Below, in pieces: positions 1 to 23,400 of a stretch of 64,000 nucleotides of DNA. Numbering within the stretch: the stretch's first letter is position 1; each line of letters opens with the position of its first letter. The position numbers and the translations under genes were made by a program. The stretch is taken from NCBI RefSeq assembly GCF_954871325.1, contig NC_088775.1, positions 1,287,473-1,351,472 of the forward strand. Direction: 5' to 3'. The stretch is from Gordionus sp. m RMFG-2023. Its lineage: Eukaryota > Nematomorpha > Gordioida > Chordodea > Parachordodidae. A model generated the notes under the pieces. That model saw only the letters and a list, made by a program, of their open reading frames with translations. It did no database searches and had not been told where the DNA came from.

Positions 1-138
1 TTACGGGCGGGTCTGGGCAAAAAAAACATGGCCGAGTATAATATTCATTTAATTATAATTAAGAATCGCCGCCATTCATAAATGTATATAAATAATGATA
101 GTCACGTGGTGTTCAATTTTTGTTTCATCAAAAATAAG

Positions 139-10867
<10,729 letters not shown>

Positions 10868-11777
10868 CGCGCGCGATAAAAATTTAAAAATCATATATTT
10901 TTAAAAAAAAATTTATTTATTTGTTCTTAAAAAACAAAAGTATTATATATATATATATAAGCGACAAAATATATAAAAATTTTGTTATAGAAAAGCCAAA
11001 ACGGCTGGTAACATCGAAATATTAATAACAACTCTTGAGTACCTCCAACTAGATTGGAGATTCATTCATTAAAATACATTTAAAGGTGTCCGTACATAGA
11101 AGTCAATTGTAGCCGCCATTTTGTGGTTTTGCACACGTGATTATATGACATGAATGTAGATTCGTGTAACGTGCAAACCGCAATCCAACCCCAATAACCA
11201 AGGTAAGCAAGGAGGAGATGGAATCAAAATGACATAGGGGTATAACTTATGGGGGTGTATCACTCCGCACTATAGTAATTAGAAGAATACATTACATCAC
11301 TCCTCTTAATGCCTAATTAATACTCCTAATTTTAATAGGGGACCTCGCTAGTAATATCGATCCTGATGTCACACTAGTATTAGGACATATCTCCCACCCT
11401 TTAGGGTCAGAGGTACTCTTGGTTCTTCTAAGGAGTAGAAACAGCTCCTAAGTATGGTCACTTTTAATTCACGAATCCGCCACTCTAGCAGTTATACATA
11501 CATCATCGGATTTTTGATGTTAGTAGATACCCGATAATCTTTACATTAATATTAACGATTGATTAGCAACCCGGGTCTTACCCGCAAGATCATAGACTAA
11601 ATCATGCTAAATTTAGGAAACCTTAAAAAAAAAATGTATAAATAATATATTTTAATTCGATTTATTAGCATCCGTTTTTTTTAAAAAATATATATCTATA
11701 TAAGTGATAAATAAAACAAATGTAAAAAATCGATTTCAAAACATCTTTTTTGCTTTTTTTTTAAAAAAAATCAAAAT
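10868..11777. other. Downstream of the EB-module gene; no gene seen
   Basis: AT-rich near 10870-10980, then a more mixed 400-bp stretch at 11080-11480 that looks repeat-derived (AGCCGCCATTTTGTGG, GGGGACCTCGCTAG). No ORF with splice or domain support. Confidence 0.4.
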
Positions 11778-12053
11778 GCATGTCGTATGGGAATCCGGAA
11801 TTCGGAATTCGGAATTGGGAATTCGGAATTGGGAATTTGGAATCTCTCAATTTTAAATCTTTTACCGAGGGCGACACAAAAAAATAATTTTAAAAATACC
11901 AGTTTAACCGGCATTTGCAGAGTATTCACCCTATAAGTTTCCCGCCAATTTTGCCACTAACTTTAGAACTACTTCTATTTTTAAGTTTTTTATGGCGCCC
12001 TCCGTAATTGATCTAAAATTGAGGGATTCCGAATTCCCATTCGTCACACATAT
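11778..12053. mobile_element. MITE-B copy 3 (diverged)
   Basis: The left end CATGTCGTATGGGAATCCGG and the right end GGATTCCGAATTCCCATTCG are inverted. Internal TTTACCGAGGGCGA and GAGTATTCACCCTATAA match the other copies. A short GGAATTCGGAATTGGGAATT tandem has expanded at the left end. Confidence 0.75.
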
Positions 12054-13118
12054 ATATAACTTAGATTCATTCGTTTCGAAAACCGATCTTAAGCGGAAAA
12101 TTTTGGGAAATAAAAATGATTCCGAATTCCGATATTTGAATATATTCGGATATCGGATACTTGAATATATATGCGATATCTTTATAAATATTATAATAAT
12201 TCGTGTTTGTTCAAAATATTACAAATATTTAAAATTTTAAAAAATATTCGAATATTTTAAGACAAATAACTTAAAACGAATATTATTACTTTTTTCTTCT
12301 TCTCTCTATGAGGGTCTAGATTGGATTACTCTAGACATTTAAGGAAGTCCCATGCATCTATCCTTCTACATTCAATAAACTAATTTCCGGTCTGTTAACG
12401 TAAAAAGTTTAAATTATTTTTAATTTAGCGAGGATTTATAGTTGGGTAATGGATAGATGTAGGGGCTAATTTGGCATAATCTTCAGTGTCGCCGATAAAT
12501 ATCCGCAATTATTGTGACGTTTTAATTTTATATTAGTTTTTCTTGCTTTGCTATATTTTTTTAAGAAAAATCACGTGGTCAAAAATGATAGCTTCCGGCT
12601 AAAAAACACGGTTTAGCCAAATTTTCTTAGCAGGCTAAAAATATAGGAATTGTCCAATCATAGTAAGGATTGTTCGCATAAAAATTTATTTCCGCTGCTT
12701 TTTAATTCTCTCAATTAACCAATACAAGAGAGTTGATACAGAGAAGGATGTCGTTAAAGAAGATATAAAACGAATTGCCAGAATATGAATAGTATTCACT
12801 TTAAATATTCTATATGGTGCTAAATTAAAATAAAAAAAATACAGAAGAGTTGAATAGGAATTCTCTTCTACAGATTCAGCAAAGAGTTCCAACTCAAAAA
12901 GATCATTTTACTCCCTTCTTGCCCCCTTAACAACCATAAATTATTGGAAACTTTTATCATGGCGGGAAAATGGAAACTTTTCTAAATTTTTTTGAAAAAC
13001 TTTAAAACAAAAAAAAAAATAAACTGAGCTGAATTTTTTTCCAATTTGTTTCGATATTCTGGTGAAAAATATTATTAGGGTGCTAGAATATGGAATGAGT
13101 TGATTTGTATAATGGAAT

Positions 13119-13120
<2 letters not shown>
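12054..13120. other. Intergenic; no supported gene
   Basis: AT-rich. A minus-strand frame at 12686-12892 is hydrophobic and has an acceptor-like site, but no partner exon or recognisable family supports it. Nothing else stands out. Confidence 0.35.
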
Positions 13121-13149
<29 letters not shown>

Positions 13150-13150
13150 T

Positions 13151-13186
<36 letters not shown>

Positions 13187-13210
13187 AAAGAAAGAAGAAA
13201 GAGAAAGAGA
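13121..13210. repeat. (GAAA)n microsatellite
   Basis: About 85 bp of AAAG/GAAA with two interruptions. The minus-strand frame across it is compositional. Confidence 0.93.
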
Positions 13211-13747
13211 CATATCTTTATAAGATAACGAAATATTTTACATTGCCTGAGTTACCTCAAATTTATTCAAAGAAAATGGCGCGAGAATTTAGCACATAAT
13301 TTCAAAAAATAGAGGATTAATCTTATAAACATATTTTTTTTAAGAAAGCTTTTACATTATTCATTAAAATTGTTAATTTTTTTTGTTTTAATATCAAAAA
13401 AGTCTCTCTATTTCTAGGAAATCTAATAATTTTTTTTAGCATTATTTACTTAGAAACTCCAGGTTTCCTTTATTTTAAGAAATAACGCAATGTTTCTGGG
13501 TATCATTCCCAATCGTTTTCAATGGAATCCGTTTTATAAAAGGAGAAATCCTTCACTCTTTAAGGTTCGTCTCTAGGTCCTCCAAGGAGTTCAGGATATT
13601 TTAAAATAATTTTTGAGGGATTTTGTTCCTTCAGATTTTTTTTTTGTAATATTTATGGGATTGGGAAAAATAGAATGGGCAAAGCCTGCTTATGCCATCT
13701 ATAGATAAATAATTAAATTAATGTTTTATCCAATGACATATAATAAT
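13211..13747. other. Intergenic, nothing recognised
   Basis: AT-rich sequence between the GAAA tract and MITE-A copy 3. No exon, RNA gene or repeat end is recognised. Confidence 0.35.
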
Positions 13748-13957
13748 ATCTAGACTTTGAAAGGTGTCATTGAATAGCTAATCAGCTGGACACGCCATTT
13801 TGGTAACCCATATAGTAAATCATTCTCATGTTATTCGCTTCCTTATTATCTCGATGATCAGGCGATTCTTTTAAGAAAGTTTGCAAATAAACGATACGGG
13901 TAATCAAAATGGCGAATGGCGTCCGCGGCTGTTTTTCATTGATAGGACAGTCTAGGT
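13748..13957. mobile_element. MITE-A copy 3
   Basis: TCTAGACTTTGAAAGG at the left and GACAGTCTAGGT at the right, with CAGCTGGACACGCCATTTTG and TTATTATCTCGATGATCAGG inside. It is shorter than copy 2 and lacks part of both arms. Confidence 0.75.
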
Positions 13958-15059
13958 GATAGTTTTATCACGTGATAGATGAATGACGTTTTTTTTGGGG
14001 GGGGGGGGGTTAAAAAAATTTATTTTTTTAAATAAAAAAATCGGGAGAAAGCGTAATTTTTTAATTCTGGTCTAATCGTACCCGAAGTTGATCCCTTCAG
14101 GTGTCAATCTATTTTAAAGTTATTTTGGATGATTAATTAATATAATTATATCGATTAAATTCTGACAATAATTATTTGCTAAAATTGGATCAATCGATTC
14201 GTATTAAATATGGATGATTGCAAAATACGTCAATCAAGAAAAACGTAAAATTAAATCAAAAATATATGAATTCATATTTCAATCTTTCGTCGATGGAATA
14301 AATTTAAAAGTTATAAAAAATAAAAAAATCTATAAAAATAATCCCGCAAGGTAGCGTATTTAATTTTTTTTTTTTTTTGAATAATAACTAAAATCTTTTA
14401 ACAAATGAACGATTTTAAATTGAAATATAAAAATTTTACGACTTTTATTTTTCCTTCAAATATGTCATAACTATTATGGGCGAGAATAGAGGCAATTAAG
14501 TGCTAATCCAATCCTAATGAAGCCGTCTATTTCACTGCAAGCCAATATTTATGCTATAATTCGAAGAAAAATCTGTAATAATTAATAAGAGAATTTTGAA
14601 AATTCTTTCATCTTGATAACTACTTATTTTGTTAACACCGGGGTACTTAATTATGTTAGTTTGATAAAATTTTGGCCTTCGATTATCTATTATTGTATTT
14701 ATACTGGGGTTGGTTATTTACTATCACGAATTTATAAAAATGGTATTGTCATTTTTTGTTTGTTTGTTTGTTGGATATTTCCGGTTTGAATCGCTTCCCC
14801 TTTTCTCATTATCGTTACTTTATTTAATGCTAAATCCTTTTTTTTTCTCCCTTGCTAAAGCTCTTCCTTATCCTTATTTCTATATAATAACTGAGGGATG
14901 GCTTTTTCTATCACCCTTTCATTGTTTCTTTAGATTTTAGAGAAATTATATTTTGGGTCTGTCATAAATGTGAGAATAATTCGATAACAAATGTCATTCA
15001 TGCTTAGGTTCGGAATTCTCCGAAAGCTCTGGTAAAAATATGGCTGAAACAGGAAATGT
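13958..15059. other. Intergenic, nothing recognised
   Basis: AT-rich sequence with a poly-G run near 13998. A plus-strand hydrophobic frame at 14710-14940 directly precedes the LINE relic and may be decayed element sequence. No other support. Confidence 0.35.
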
Positions 15060-15345
15060 AAAAATCACGTATTAGGAAGAATTGTTGATGGGTGATATAA
15101 ATACTCTTCTTTCGCGGATGATTTGGGTTTAACGGAGACATCTATGCCCAACTTCGATACCTTAGTTAATAAATTGATCGTTAAATTTTTGGCTTGAAAA
15201 TTAATGCAGAAACGAAGGTGATGACCTCTCATGGTAACATAAATATAAAACGGGGAAGGGGGTGGGGATAACTAAGGAAGTTGCATGCAAGAAATATCTG
15301 GGAGTTATTCTAGACAGGAAAGGAACAAACTAAACAAGATATGGT
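15060..15345 (+). pseudogene. LINE reverse-transcriptase relic
   Basis: Near 15100 the translation reads FADDLGLTETSMPNFDTL, the catalytic YADD-type box of a non-LTR reverse transcriptase. It is followed at about 15180 by GLKINAETKVMTS and at about 15290 by KYLGVILDRKGT in shifted frames. These are the usual next motifs in Jockey, CR1 or RTE polymerases. The order on the plus strand is correct, but two or three frameshifts separate the pieces and no endonuclease is seen upstream. It is a 5'-truncated, dead LINE copy; the clade cannot be settled. Confidence 0.72.
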
Positions 15346-15734
15346 ATGGTCAAATTAAGCAAAGCCAGATTTAGTACCCGAAGTAAATGGTTATATTAAA
15401 AATAGAGTTTATTTAGTTACTTGTAAACGGGTTTAAATGATCAAATGAATAAAATGAGGTTGTATCAAAGTAACGATTAGAAGAGGGGTAAAATGTGAAG
15501 GAAAGTTATTTAGCCCCCTGAATGGTTAACGGGGCAGATATGCGCCAGGGTAGATTTTCTATTTAGGATTATTTCGATTGGCTGATTTTCATATTTAAGC
15601 ATTAATCAATATAATTGGATAAAAATGGAGCATTTTTATCCACTAGAAAAATCTTGACCATTCACGGGTTAAGTTAAATTAAGAATAGGGGTAAAATGTA
15701 AAAAAAAAACTGTGAATAATTTTTAAAAGAAACA
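15346..15734. other. Intergenic, nothing recognised
   Basis: Sequence 3' of the LINE motifs, possibly the element's own tail. No poly-A end or target duplication is clear. Confidence 0.3.
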
Positions 15735-15901
15735 TAAGTATTTTGGCTAACTCATTATTTTACCTAGAAAAAGAAATATTTCTTAGACCCTTTGTTCTTT
15801 CTATGAGCAAAAATCTTCAGGTCTTGCTTAATTTTTTTTCTGGATGAAATATTGAGTTAGCCATTTTTAAAAAAATCGGCCCAGAATGAGCCGTTTAACA
15901 C
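15735..15901. mobile_element. MITE-C copy 2 (left part lost)
   Basis: Carries GGCTAACTCATTATTTTACC, GCAAAAATCTTCAGGTC and the right arm ATATTGAGTTAGCC with GAGCCGTTTAACA. The outer left end is missing. A (CCTT)n tract replaces the sequence just after the right end. Confidence 0.6.
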
Positions 15902-15976
15902 CTTCCTTCCTTCCTTCCTTCCTTCCTTCCTTCCTTCCTTCCTTCCTTCCTTCCTTCCTTCTCATTCCTTCCTTTG
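15901..15976. repeat. (CCTT)n microsatellite
   Basis: About 60 bp of perfect CCTT units and a short degenerate tail, lying between two MITE-C copies. Confidence 0.95.
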
Positions 15977-16029
15977 AGTCACTCAGGAAAAATTTGACGC
16001 TATATAAATATAAAAATCTACCGATCCTG

Positions 16030-16260
16030 CAGTGTGTTTGAACGATTCGTTTCGAGTCGATTTTTAAAAAAACCGCTAGCTCAATATTTCATCCAGAAAA
16101 AAAATATTAGGCTAGCCTGAAGATTTTGTGTTCATAGAAGGAACAAAGGTCTCGTAGACGTATATTAGCGAAACCTTTTAGGCAATATTTATTTCTGGAC
16201 GAAATATTGATTTAGCCGTTTTATAAAAATCAGCTCAAAATGAGCCGTTTAACAATACTA
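16030..16260. mobile_element. MITE-C copy 3
   Basis: Left CAGTGTGTTTGAACGATTCG, right GAGCCGTTTAACAATACTA. Inner arms GCTAGCTCAATATTTCATCC and GAAATATTGATTTAGCCG are inverted. Further family fragments follow to about 16420. Confidence 0.7.
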
Positions 16261-16854
16261 GATTTGGCATTTAAAAAAAAACATTTCTAGACCCTTCGAT
16301 CCTTCTTATGAGTAAAATCTTCAGGCTCGCGTAATATTTTAGCAGAAATATTTCTAGATCTCTGTTCCTTCTACGAGCAAAATCTTCAGGTCCTTGCGTA
16401 ATTTTTTTTTTTCTGGATGAAGTAATAAAAAAAAAATTAGCGTTAAAATTTAAAGAAATTCTAACATTCTTATTATAATCCTCGCTTCAAAAACATTAGG
16501 GACCATTTTAGCTTATCGTAGGTGGCGGGACACAAATCATATGATATAATAAAGTGAAAGCGTTTATTTTAATTTTTTTTTTTTGAGATTTCGAATCTGA
16601 GGGATACTACATTTAGGATAATTTTGACAGTAATTGAGAGATGTAATTTTGGCAGAACATACGCATAATTTTTCAATATTTCGATCATATATTTATTAAA
16701 AATAATAAGAAATAATTTTTAAAAAATCTATAATATTAATTCCGCAAGGTAGCGTATATTATTTCAAACAAATGAAAGAGATTGAGAAGGTAATTTATGA
16801 TTATATTTAAAAAAATATATATATAATCCTTAATTCAATTGTTATTATCTTGCG
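16261..16854. other. MITE-C fragments, then unassigned sequence
   Basis: 16280-16420 repeats internal pieces of MITE-C (ACCCTTCGATCCTTC, AAATCTTCAGG). The rest is AT-rich with no recognisable gene. Confidence 0.4.
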
Positions 16855-17342
16855 TTAGAGAATGGGAAAAGAGCCAGTCAGATTGTCGGCATAATCCTGT
16901 TCCAGTCCGTACTTGAGAATTGATTCCAATAAAAAAAATCTTCGTAACTTTATGCCTTCGATAGGATACGTCTGGTTATAAAGACCAAAGAAAGCGATTT
17001 TTATTTTAAAATCATATTATTAAATCGGTATAATTGTATTCTAAAATATAAAGGAAAATGTTTGCCTGATGTTTTTATCAACACAGGGCATTCTTTAGAG
17101 TTCCAATAACCTCTATATTTTCGAAGGTTGTGGGACTATAAGCAGACCCCAGTCATTATAAAAAACGTTATTGCTCAAAATTATTTTTCTATATTCTTGT
17201 ATGGATCTTAATTTCAAAAAATAATAATTTCCGGCATCACTAACGCGCGACAAGGTCTTACTGTAAAAAAAATTATTAACGCGAATGTCGGCTACAGATA
17301 CGAGGACTCTGGGCAACTCTTTTTGTTTATGTTCAGTAGCAG
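16855..17342 (-). CDS. 3' exons of an unrecognised protein-coding gene
   Basis: The exon at 16855-16971 has a clean acceptor (ataaccag) and 38 codons ending in TAA. It reads TYPIEGIKLRRFFLLESILK, then YGLEQDYADNLTGSFPIL. An upstream open stretch at about 17113-17342 (VLVSVADIRVNNFFYSKTL, then DAGNYYFLKLRSIQEYR) starts after an acceptor-like gggaag and is likely the preceding exon. Its donor is unclear; GTTTTT after LSNN or GTCCCA after WGLLI would both keep phase 0. A possible earlier exon is GVLMNRFLQSNLYQIYLQAP near 18430-18488. I do not recognise the family. The small basic, aromatic-rich protein could be organellar, but that is a guess. The plus strand is also open across part of 17230-17350. 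Confidence 0.42.
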
Positions 17343-18744
17343 CTTCCCCCCAAAAAATAGATATATAAATGACAACTAGCTTAATATTTATATATATATG
17401 TGCCAAAATTAATTTTGATTTCATTTCCGAGGGTAATTCATGCAGTTATAATGGTGTATTGGAGCTTTGGGGTCTGCGTACACCACACCTGGTCACCCGT
17501 GTCATTATTTTTTTTCCCCATCTTGTTATAAACATTGATATAAATTAAACATTAAATTTGAAGAATAATTTTTACACATTATTTCTCATTTAATTAAAAT
17601 TAAATTTTAAAATAATTTGTCACCTTTTTTGAATCTTCTCGGCAAGAGTCGTAATAAAATTTAAAAATAACAAATAAATAAGAGTTAAAGACACTTTACT
17701 ATCAGAATTTTATTTAATATATATATATATGTTTAAATAGGGGAAGCTAAAAAATAAATTTAATTCTAAGTTATAGCGTACGTACCTTACTAGTTAGAGG
17801 GGATTTAAGGACCCCCCCCCCCCCCCCCCATTAGACTTTCTAGTTATTTTTTTTAAACTATGCTATGAAGGATTAATGGGTACAGAAGATAGTATTATTA
17901 TTATTATATTTCAACAGTGACACACCGTCCATATAAGAGAATACAAAATTGGAAATTTATGCGATAAATTAAGAGAAAACTTATATGAATAAATGTAACG
18001 TGTAATTTTTAGCTTCCCTATCTATCAGTTACGCTTCATCACTTGCATTACCATATATAATTGATATCATATTTACATTATAAATAAATCATTTCGATTC
18101 AACTTCAAAACGATTTCTAGCAAAAGATAATATTAATTTATTATTGTGCATTTAATCATTTATCTAATTTGGTAAAAATAAAATGTTACGTATTAATTAT
18201 CAAAAACACGACACATTAGTTTATTATGTGTAGAAAGAAAAACTATATTGCGTTAAGACGCATCAGTCCCAAAAGTTTGCGTTTTTAAAAAGCGTCCAGT
18301 AGTCGCAAAAATCAGTAAGAAACGGAAAAAATTATGTCCTAGGAACGGAAATCTTAAAATAACCTTTTTTTAAAATATTCTAAAGCAGGAACTATTAAGG
18401 TCAGGCTAATTCTGATTTATAAAAAACTGGCGCTTGTAGATAAATTTGATAGAGATTTGACTGCAAGAATCTATTCATTAAAACACCCTGATGAATTACA
18501 AGATTGTTTTTTTTCGAATATTCAAAAGCAAATAAAAAACATAATAAAAACACAAATTCAAAATAAATATTGTTTTTTATTTTTTTTGTTTTGTAATTTT
18601 TTGAAACATATAATATAATATTAGAAATAAATAATTTATAATAAATAATGCTATAAACAGTAAACTTCATTGATTCGCGGAATGCTGTTAATAACAAAAA
18701 AAATAAATAGGTATAGAAATTAAGTATAAGATCTTCTTAGGTCT

Positions 18745-20451
18745 TCAGATAACGGTGCTAATCTTCCCTAGCGGGAACTGAGAAGATATAGCGAGGGGAT
18801 GGGAAGGAAACAGTTTGATGGGTAAATCCCAAACCATGGTCTCGGCGTTGACCGATAAAGGTATCTCCAGGGTTGACGTGATTCGCTCGTCACTAGCGGC
18901 TCTTTCTTCTTGTTGCTTCGCGATCCCAGCACTGTTAACCGATACGTTTTGTTCGATGTCCGAATGTGATTCTAGGTTTGAACCGAGGGTATTGGAGTGT
19001 AATGATTCCGAATTTAACGCGATCTCATTCGAGGATTCGCGAGATTGAGGAACGGAAATTTCTTGGGATCCCTGAAAAATTGACATATCATTACTTTCTA
19101 AACGCCCAACATCGCTACCAACGACGCTATCGACTTTTTCTAGATTATCGTGGCAATCTTGTACCCGCGGGGTCTCCCAGCCTTCGAGTGACTCCTCGTT
19201 GCGACGGAGAGGGGAGTCAGCTGGTTTAGGAGCCTTGGGTGTCTTGTCGCTTCTAACTTGGCGGGATAGGGATTTGGAGTGACTGAAGGTAAACTCGAAA
19301 TGTATTTTCCAGGAATGTTTTACTGCGTTAAAAAAAAATGTAAAAGAAATCGTCTTATTTTATTATATATACAAAGCGTGCCATTTATTTTGTTTTTCTT
19401 AAAGTAAATCCAAAAGTGAGTTGCGTGCAACGCTTAAAAAACCGGTTATAGATTAATTCGGGTTCGGTAGATTTACACGTGACTAAAGAAAAATCCGCTA
19501 AGCTTTGAGCCGGTTTCTTGAGCCGGTTTCTTCAAAGTTGAATCTACATTTCTAACAAAAACGAAATATCCAGAGGGTGACGTTTTTACCGCTTAAAAAA
19601 AACTAAGTTTAGTTCGTTATTTTAAAGAGCGTCACCCTAATTAAGGTTTGTTAAAATGCTTTTTTCGTAAAAAAATTAAAACCCGATTTGGGTTGCTCAG
19701 ACTCGCTCTGATCTAAAGACCTATTTTAAAAACGAATACCTGCCGAATAACGAATTATCCGTATTTATCGGATAGAATAATTTACTATTCGTATTTACAA
19801 ATAAAATAGGGAAATTTAATTCTTCGTAAGAAATATGAACAGTAAATTATTTCTATTCGTGTTTGGAGTAGGCCTGCTCCGAGCACGAACCCCGATCATA
19901 AAACCCTGGGGGGGGACGAAGCCCGAAATTAAAAATCTGGAAAAAAAACGCCCCGATTTAATTTAAAAAAAAAAAATCTCTTTTAGTACCTTATGGGTCT
20001 CGTGTGTTCTAAATAATAGTTTGGGGGAATTATTTATATTTATTTCCGCCACTTTAGATTTAAAAAAAATTTTTTTTAGTCGATCATTCGGGCTTTTCAT
20101 TTTTTGTAAAATAGGGGCTCAATAGAATTTTAAAGTCGCGCCACGCCTCCGCGGATTTACTTAGGAGCGCGTAAGGTAGAATTTATCCTAATCATAAATT
20201 ATATCTTATTCAAAAGAAAAAATATATATATAAAAAAAGCTAACTAAAAATGTAATCGGGTTGACCGAACCGCGAATGGCGCAGATAAATTAAAAGTATC
20301 CTGTATTCTCTATTAATTAGATTCTGGTTGCTTCCCACCCCCAACCCCCTCTTATATTAGAAATCAAGGAGACCTGTAGGTCCGGACCGAAGCCCGTGGG
20401 GCCGGGCCTAAGCCCGTGAGGCCGGTCCGAGCAATTGGTTGGCTCTGCAGG

Positions 20452-20490
<39 letters not shown>

Positions 20491-23400
20491 GAAATAAGAA
20501 ATCGATAATATTTATTTTGGCAACGTGGCATATTATATTTTTTCGTGTCACCTTTAAAAAAGTATTCTTTAAAACTTTATTTATAGAAAAAAAATTAATT
20601 GATAAGACAGACTTAGAACCCGGACCGGAACGGGCCGATGGATCGATCTTTAAAATCTGGGGGGGGGGCTAAAAAAAGATCGGAGTAAACCGATCCAAAA
20701 ATCGATTAGAATTATATCGAGTAATCAGTTGGGAAAAATGTTAGAATCCGTACATTGGAACGTTTTTTAATTGCTCATATTTTTCAATCGATTCTTAGCA
20801 AACAATTTGCGAAATACAGCCTAAAGTTCCGGGCAGGGGCCGAAAAATCTACCAAAAAAATTAAAATTCGGACCGAGTCGAGTAGTATTGTAAAACGGTT
20901 AAACTTGAGCCGACTTTTAAAACCGGCAAACTCAATATTTTATCGGCAAACGTTACCACGCAAAGCCAGAAGATTTTGCTCATAGAGTGCACAGGGTTTA
21001 GAGTTGGATAATCTATTGGAGAAATGTACAGTCTTAAAGAAATTTTCTGGCTAAAATATTGAGTGCGTTTGACAACACTAGAGCCGAACCAAGAAATCTT
21101 CTTTATCCCGCGAATTTCAAAAAAATAACAATTTTTCCAAAAGCCTGGACTGTCCATCGATAATTAAATTTTTTTTACGTGAGGAGACCTAAAATTCTGA
21201 CACCTGCCAGCCTCCCCTATTCATATTTATATTGACACGAAATTATTTCTAGCTCATTTTTTTTCTCCTTCTCCTCCTCCTTTGTAAAATAATATAATTT
21301 TATGATTGATTCTAACTGGCGCGAGCCTCTAAGTAATGAGGCGCTCCGCTATCACTCTCTGCTAACAGCTCCTTCTTTAGTATCAGCTACATATTAGCTT
21401 AAAAAAATAGAACCATTCCTCAACAAGACTTCCCATCTCCTCAATTATGAATTTCTGGATTCGGGCCCTAAGGTTTGTGCCCGGGATTCGCGAACCGGTA
21501 TAGCCTAGTCAACTTTAGACCCCAACCCCCAAGGTTAGAATCTTATAAAACCAAACTATTTAACATATATACTATACCCAACTATAATCCTACGTGTTAT
21601 GAAAGAGGAATATTCCAGAATCGGGGAGGAACTGACTAAATAAGGTCTGTATAAATAAATATAATATGAAGTCGGAACATTTTTCTAACGTATATTGGTG
21701 GTGAAGGTGGGAGTGGAAGTTATAGGGATGGCTAAATGGATGGGAAGGAAGCGGCAATTGAGAGTGTAATAACGCATTTCGCTGTAGCTGTCGCCAGAAT
21801 ACACGATTTTTTTTGACGCGTTCGCGGAGGTAAACCTCTGTGGGTGTTTTATGTGGGTTACCAGTTCGGTGTCCGATATCAATTCTTCCTCATTTTGAAG
21901 GCAAACGTATAACTTTATTTTTTATAATAGGTATAAGAGTTTGTTTATTCATTTTTCTATACACACACAAAAAAAATAAATAAAAGTAAACAAAAAAAAA
22001 TAAGAGTAAACAAAAAAAAAACAAGCTAATTTCATATGTTCGTATTGGGATTATGGACTTCTTGTGGTGATTAGTAATCTTCTCAATTTTACATTTACTG
22101 AGGGAGAAATCTGAATTGACCGGAAATAGATCCCAGCTGTTGTAAAGCCACCCGCACTGATGAATTTCAAACAATTTATTGTGTCCCCTAAGGGGGGGGG
22201 GTCAAAATCTTTTCCTGCCTTATAAAAAAATCGATATCTAACAAAAAAAAATGGCGGGGATAATACTGCTACTTAAAACAAATTTTTTTTTAGCAATTAC
22301 TTCCAGGCAAGTAACAGCTGTTTCGGAGAAATCCAGGTAGACGTTTATATAATCGCCGACCCCGTAAAAAGTTTTGCCGATGGATAACTTGCAGACCTTT
22401 TCATTTTCGGACATTATGTTGTAATGCCCTTTTTCGCGAAATAAATTGAGAATTAGTATATTCTATCTCTACTTTTCGGTAATTTTAAGAGGGGAGTGTC
22501 AAAAAATACGACGAAATTTTTAAAATAAAAAAAAAACGCAGAAAAGAAAATGCTAAACTAGAGAACTAAATAAAAGGACCTAGGAAATGTTCTAAATAAA
22601 TTTATTCAAATCACTAAATCAACAAATAATTTCTTTATTAGTAAAAATATTGATAAGTCGTTTTATAAAAATTAATGATGTCCAAGAATGGTTTTTGCAA
22701 GTTCATAAAAAAAATTAATAATTAATTTTATAAAAAAAAATATCAAATAAATCGAAAAAAATCTCTAATTTTTAAAATGACGGACATTTTAACTGTATAA
22801 AAAAAACAGATAAACAAAAATATATATAAAATGATTGACATTTAACTACAAAAATGTATCATTTATGACAGGGAGCAATTTTTATTTAAAAAAAATTATG
22901 TTTATATCGTTTTCGATAGGACGGTTATCCTGGTATCGGATATGTAGATGGAAGAGTATAATTCTAAAAAAAAAAGATTCAGGCGACGATACATAAATAG
23001 TAGCTCTAATATTATTCCCCATTTTAAACTGATATCGTTTCTAACCCTTGTATTACGTGGACATACCTATAGGAGAACTATGGTTCTGGTATGGGTAATT
23101 CTTACACCAGAACATATGCTCGCCCAATGTTTAAAAAAATATATTTTGGGCAAAAAACTGCCCGTTGCAGAAGTCCGACTAGGAAACCTAAACCATTACC
23201 ATGGCGATCCTAATATCTGACGTTAACATAAAATAAATAATAATAATAATGCGCGCCACGTGACCATTTATTCGATGCCATTTTGGTATACGATAAATTA
23301 TGGCCCAAATATTTCTAAAGAAATGTATCCTAAAAAAATGAGTGCATTAATGTTCATCAGAAACTAAAATTTTAAAATAACTTTCTAACAATTTCCATTA

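Noticed and set aside
12686-12892. Hydrophobic minus-strand frame ending KKQRK
   Set aside because: Has an acceptor-like site and a transmembrane-like composition, but no partner exon or family similarity supports it.
17260-17281. A 20-nt intron-like string GTTAATAATTTTTTTTACAG in the unrecognised gene
   Set aside because: Removing it creates an in-frame stop, and other introns here are far longer, so it is coincidental.
18401-18697. 98-codon minus-strand frame
   Set aside because: Mostly AT-rich spacer; only a short part (GVLMNRFLQSNLYQ) looks exon-like and it is mentioned under the unrecognised gene.
21890-22174. 94-codon minus-strand frame between RGP1 exons
   Set aside because: Lies in the RGP1 intron between the exons at 21690-21912 and 22301-22428 and reads mostly poly-F/L intron sequence.
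22948-23220. 90-codon plus-strand frame inside RGP1 intron 5
   Set aside because: No recognised domain, no splice context and antisense to a real gene.
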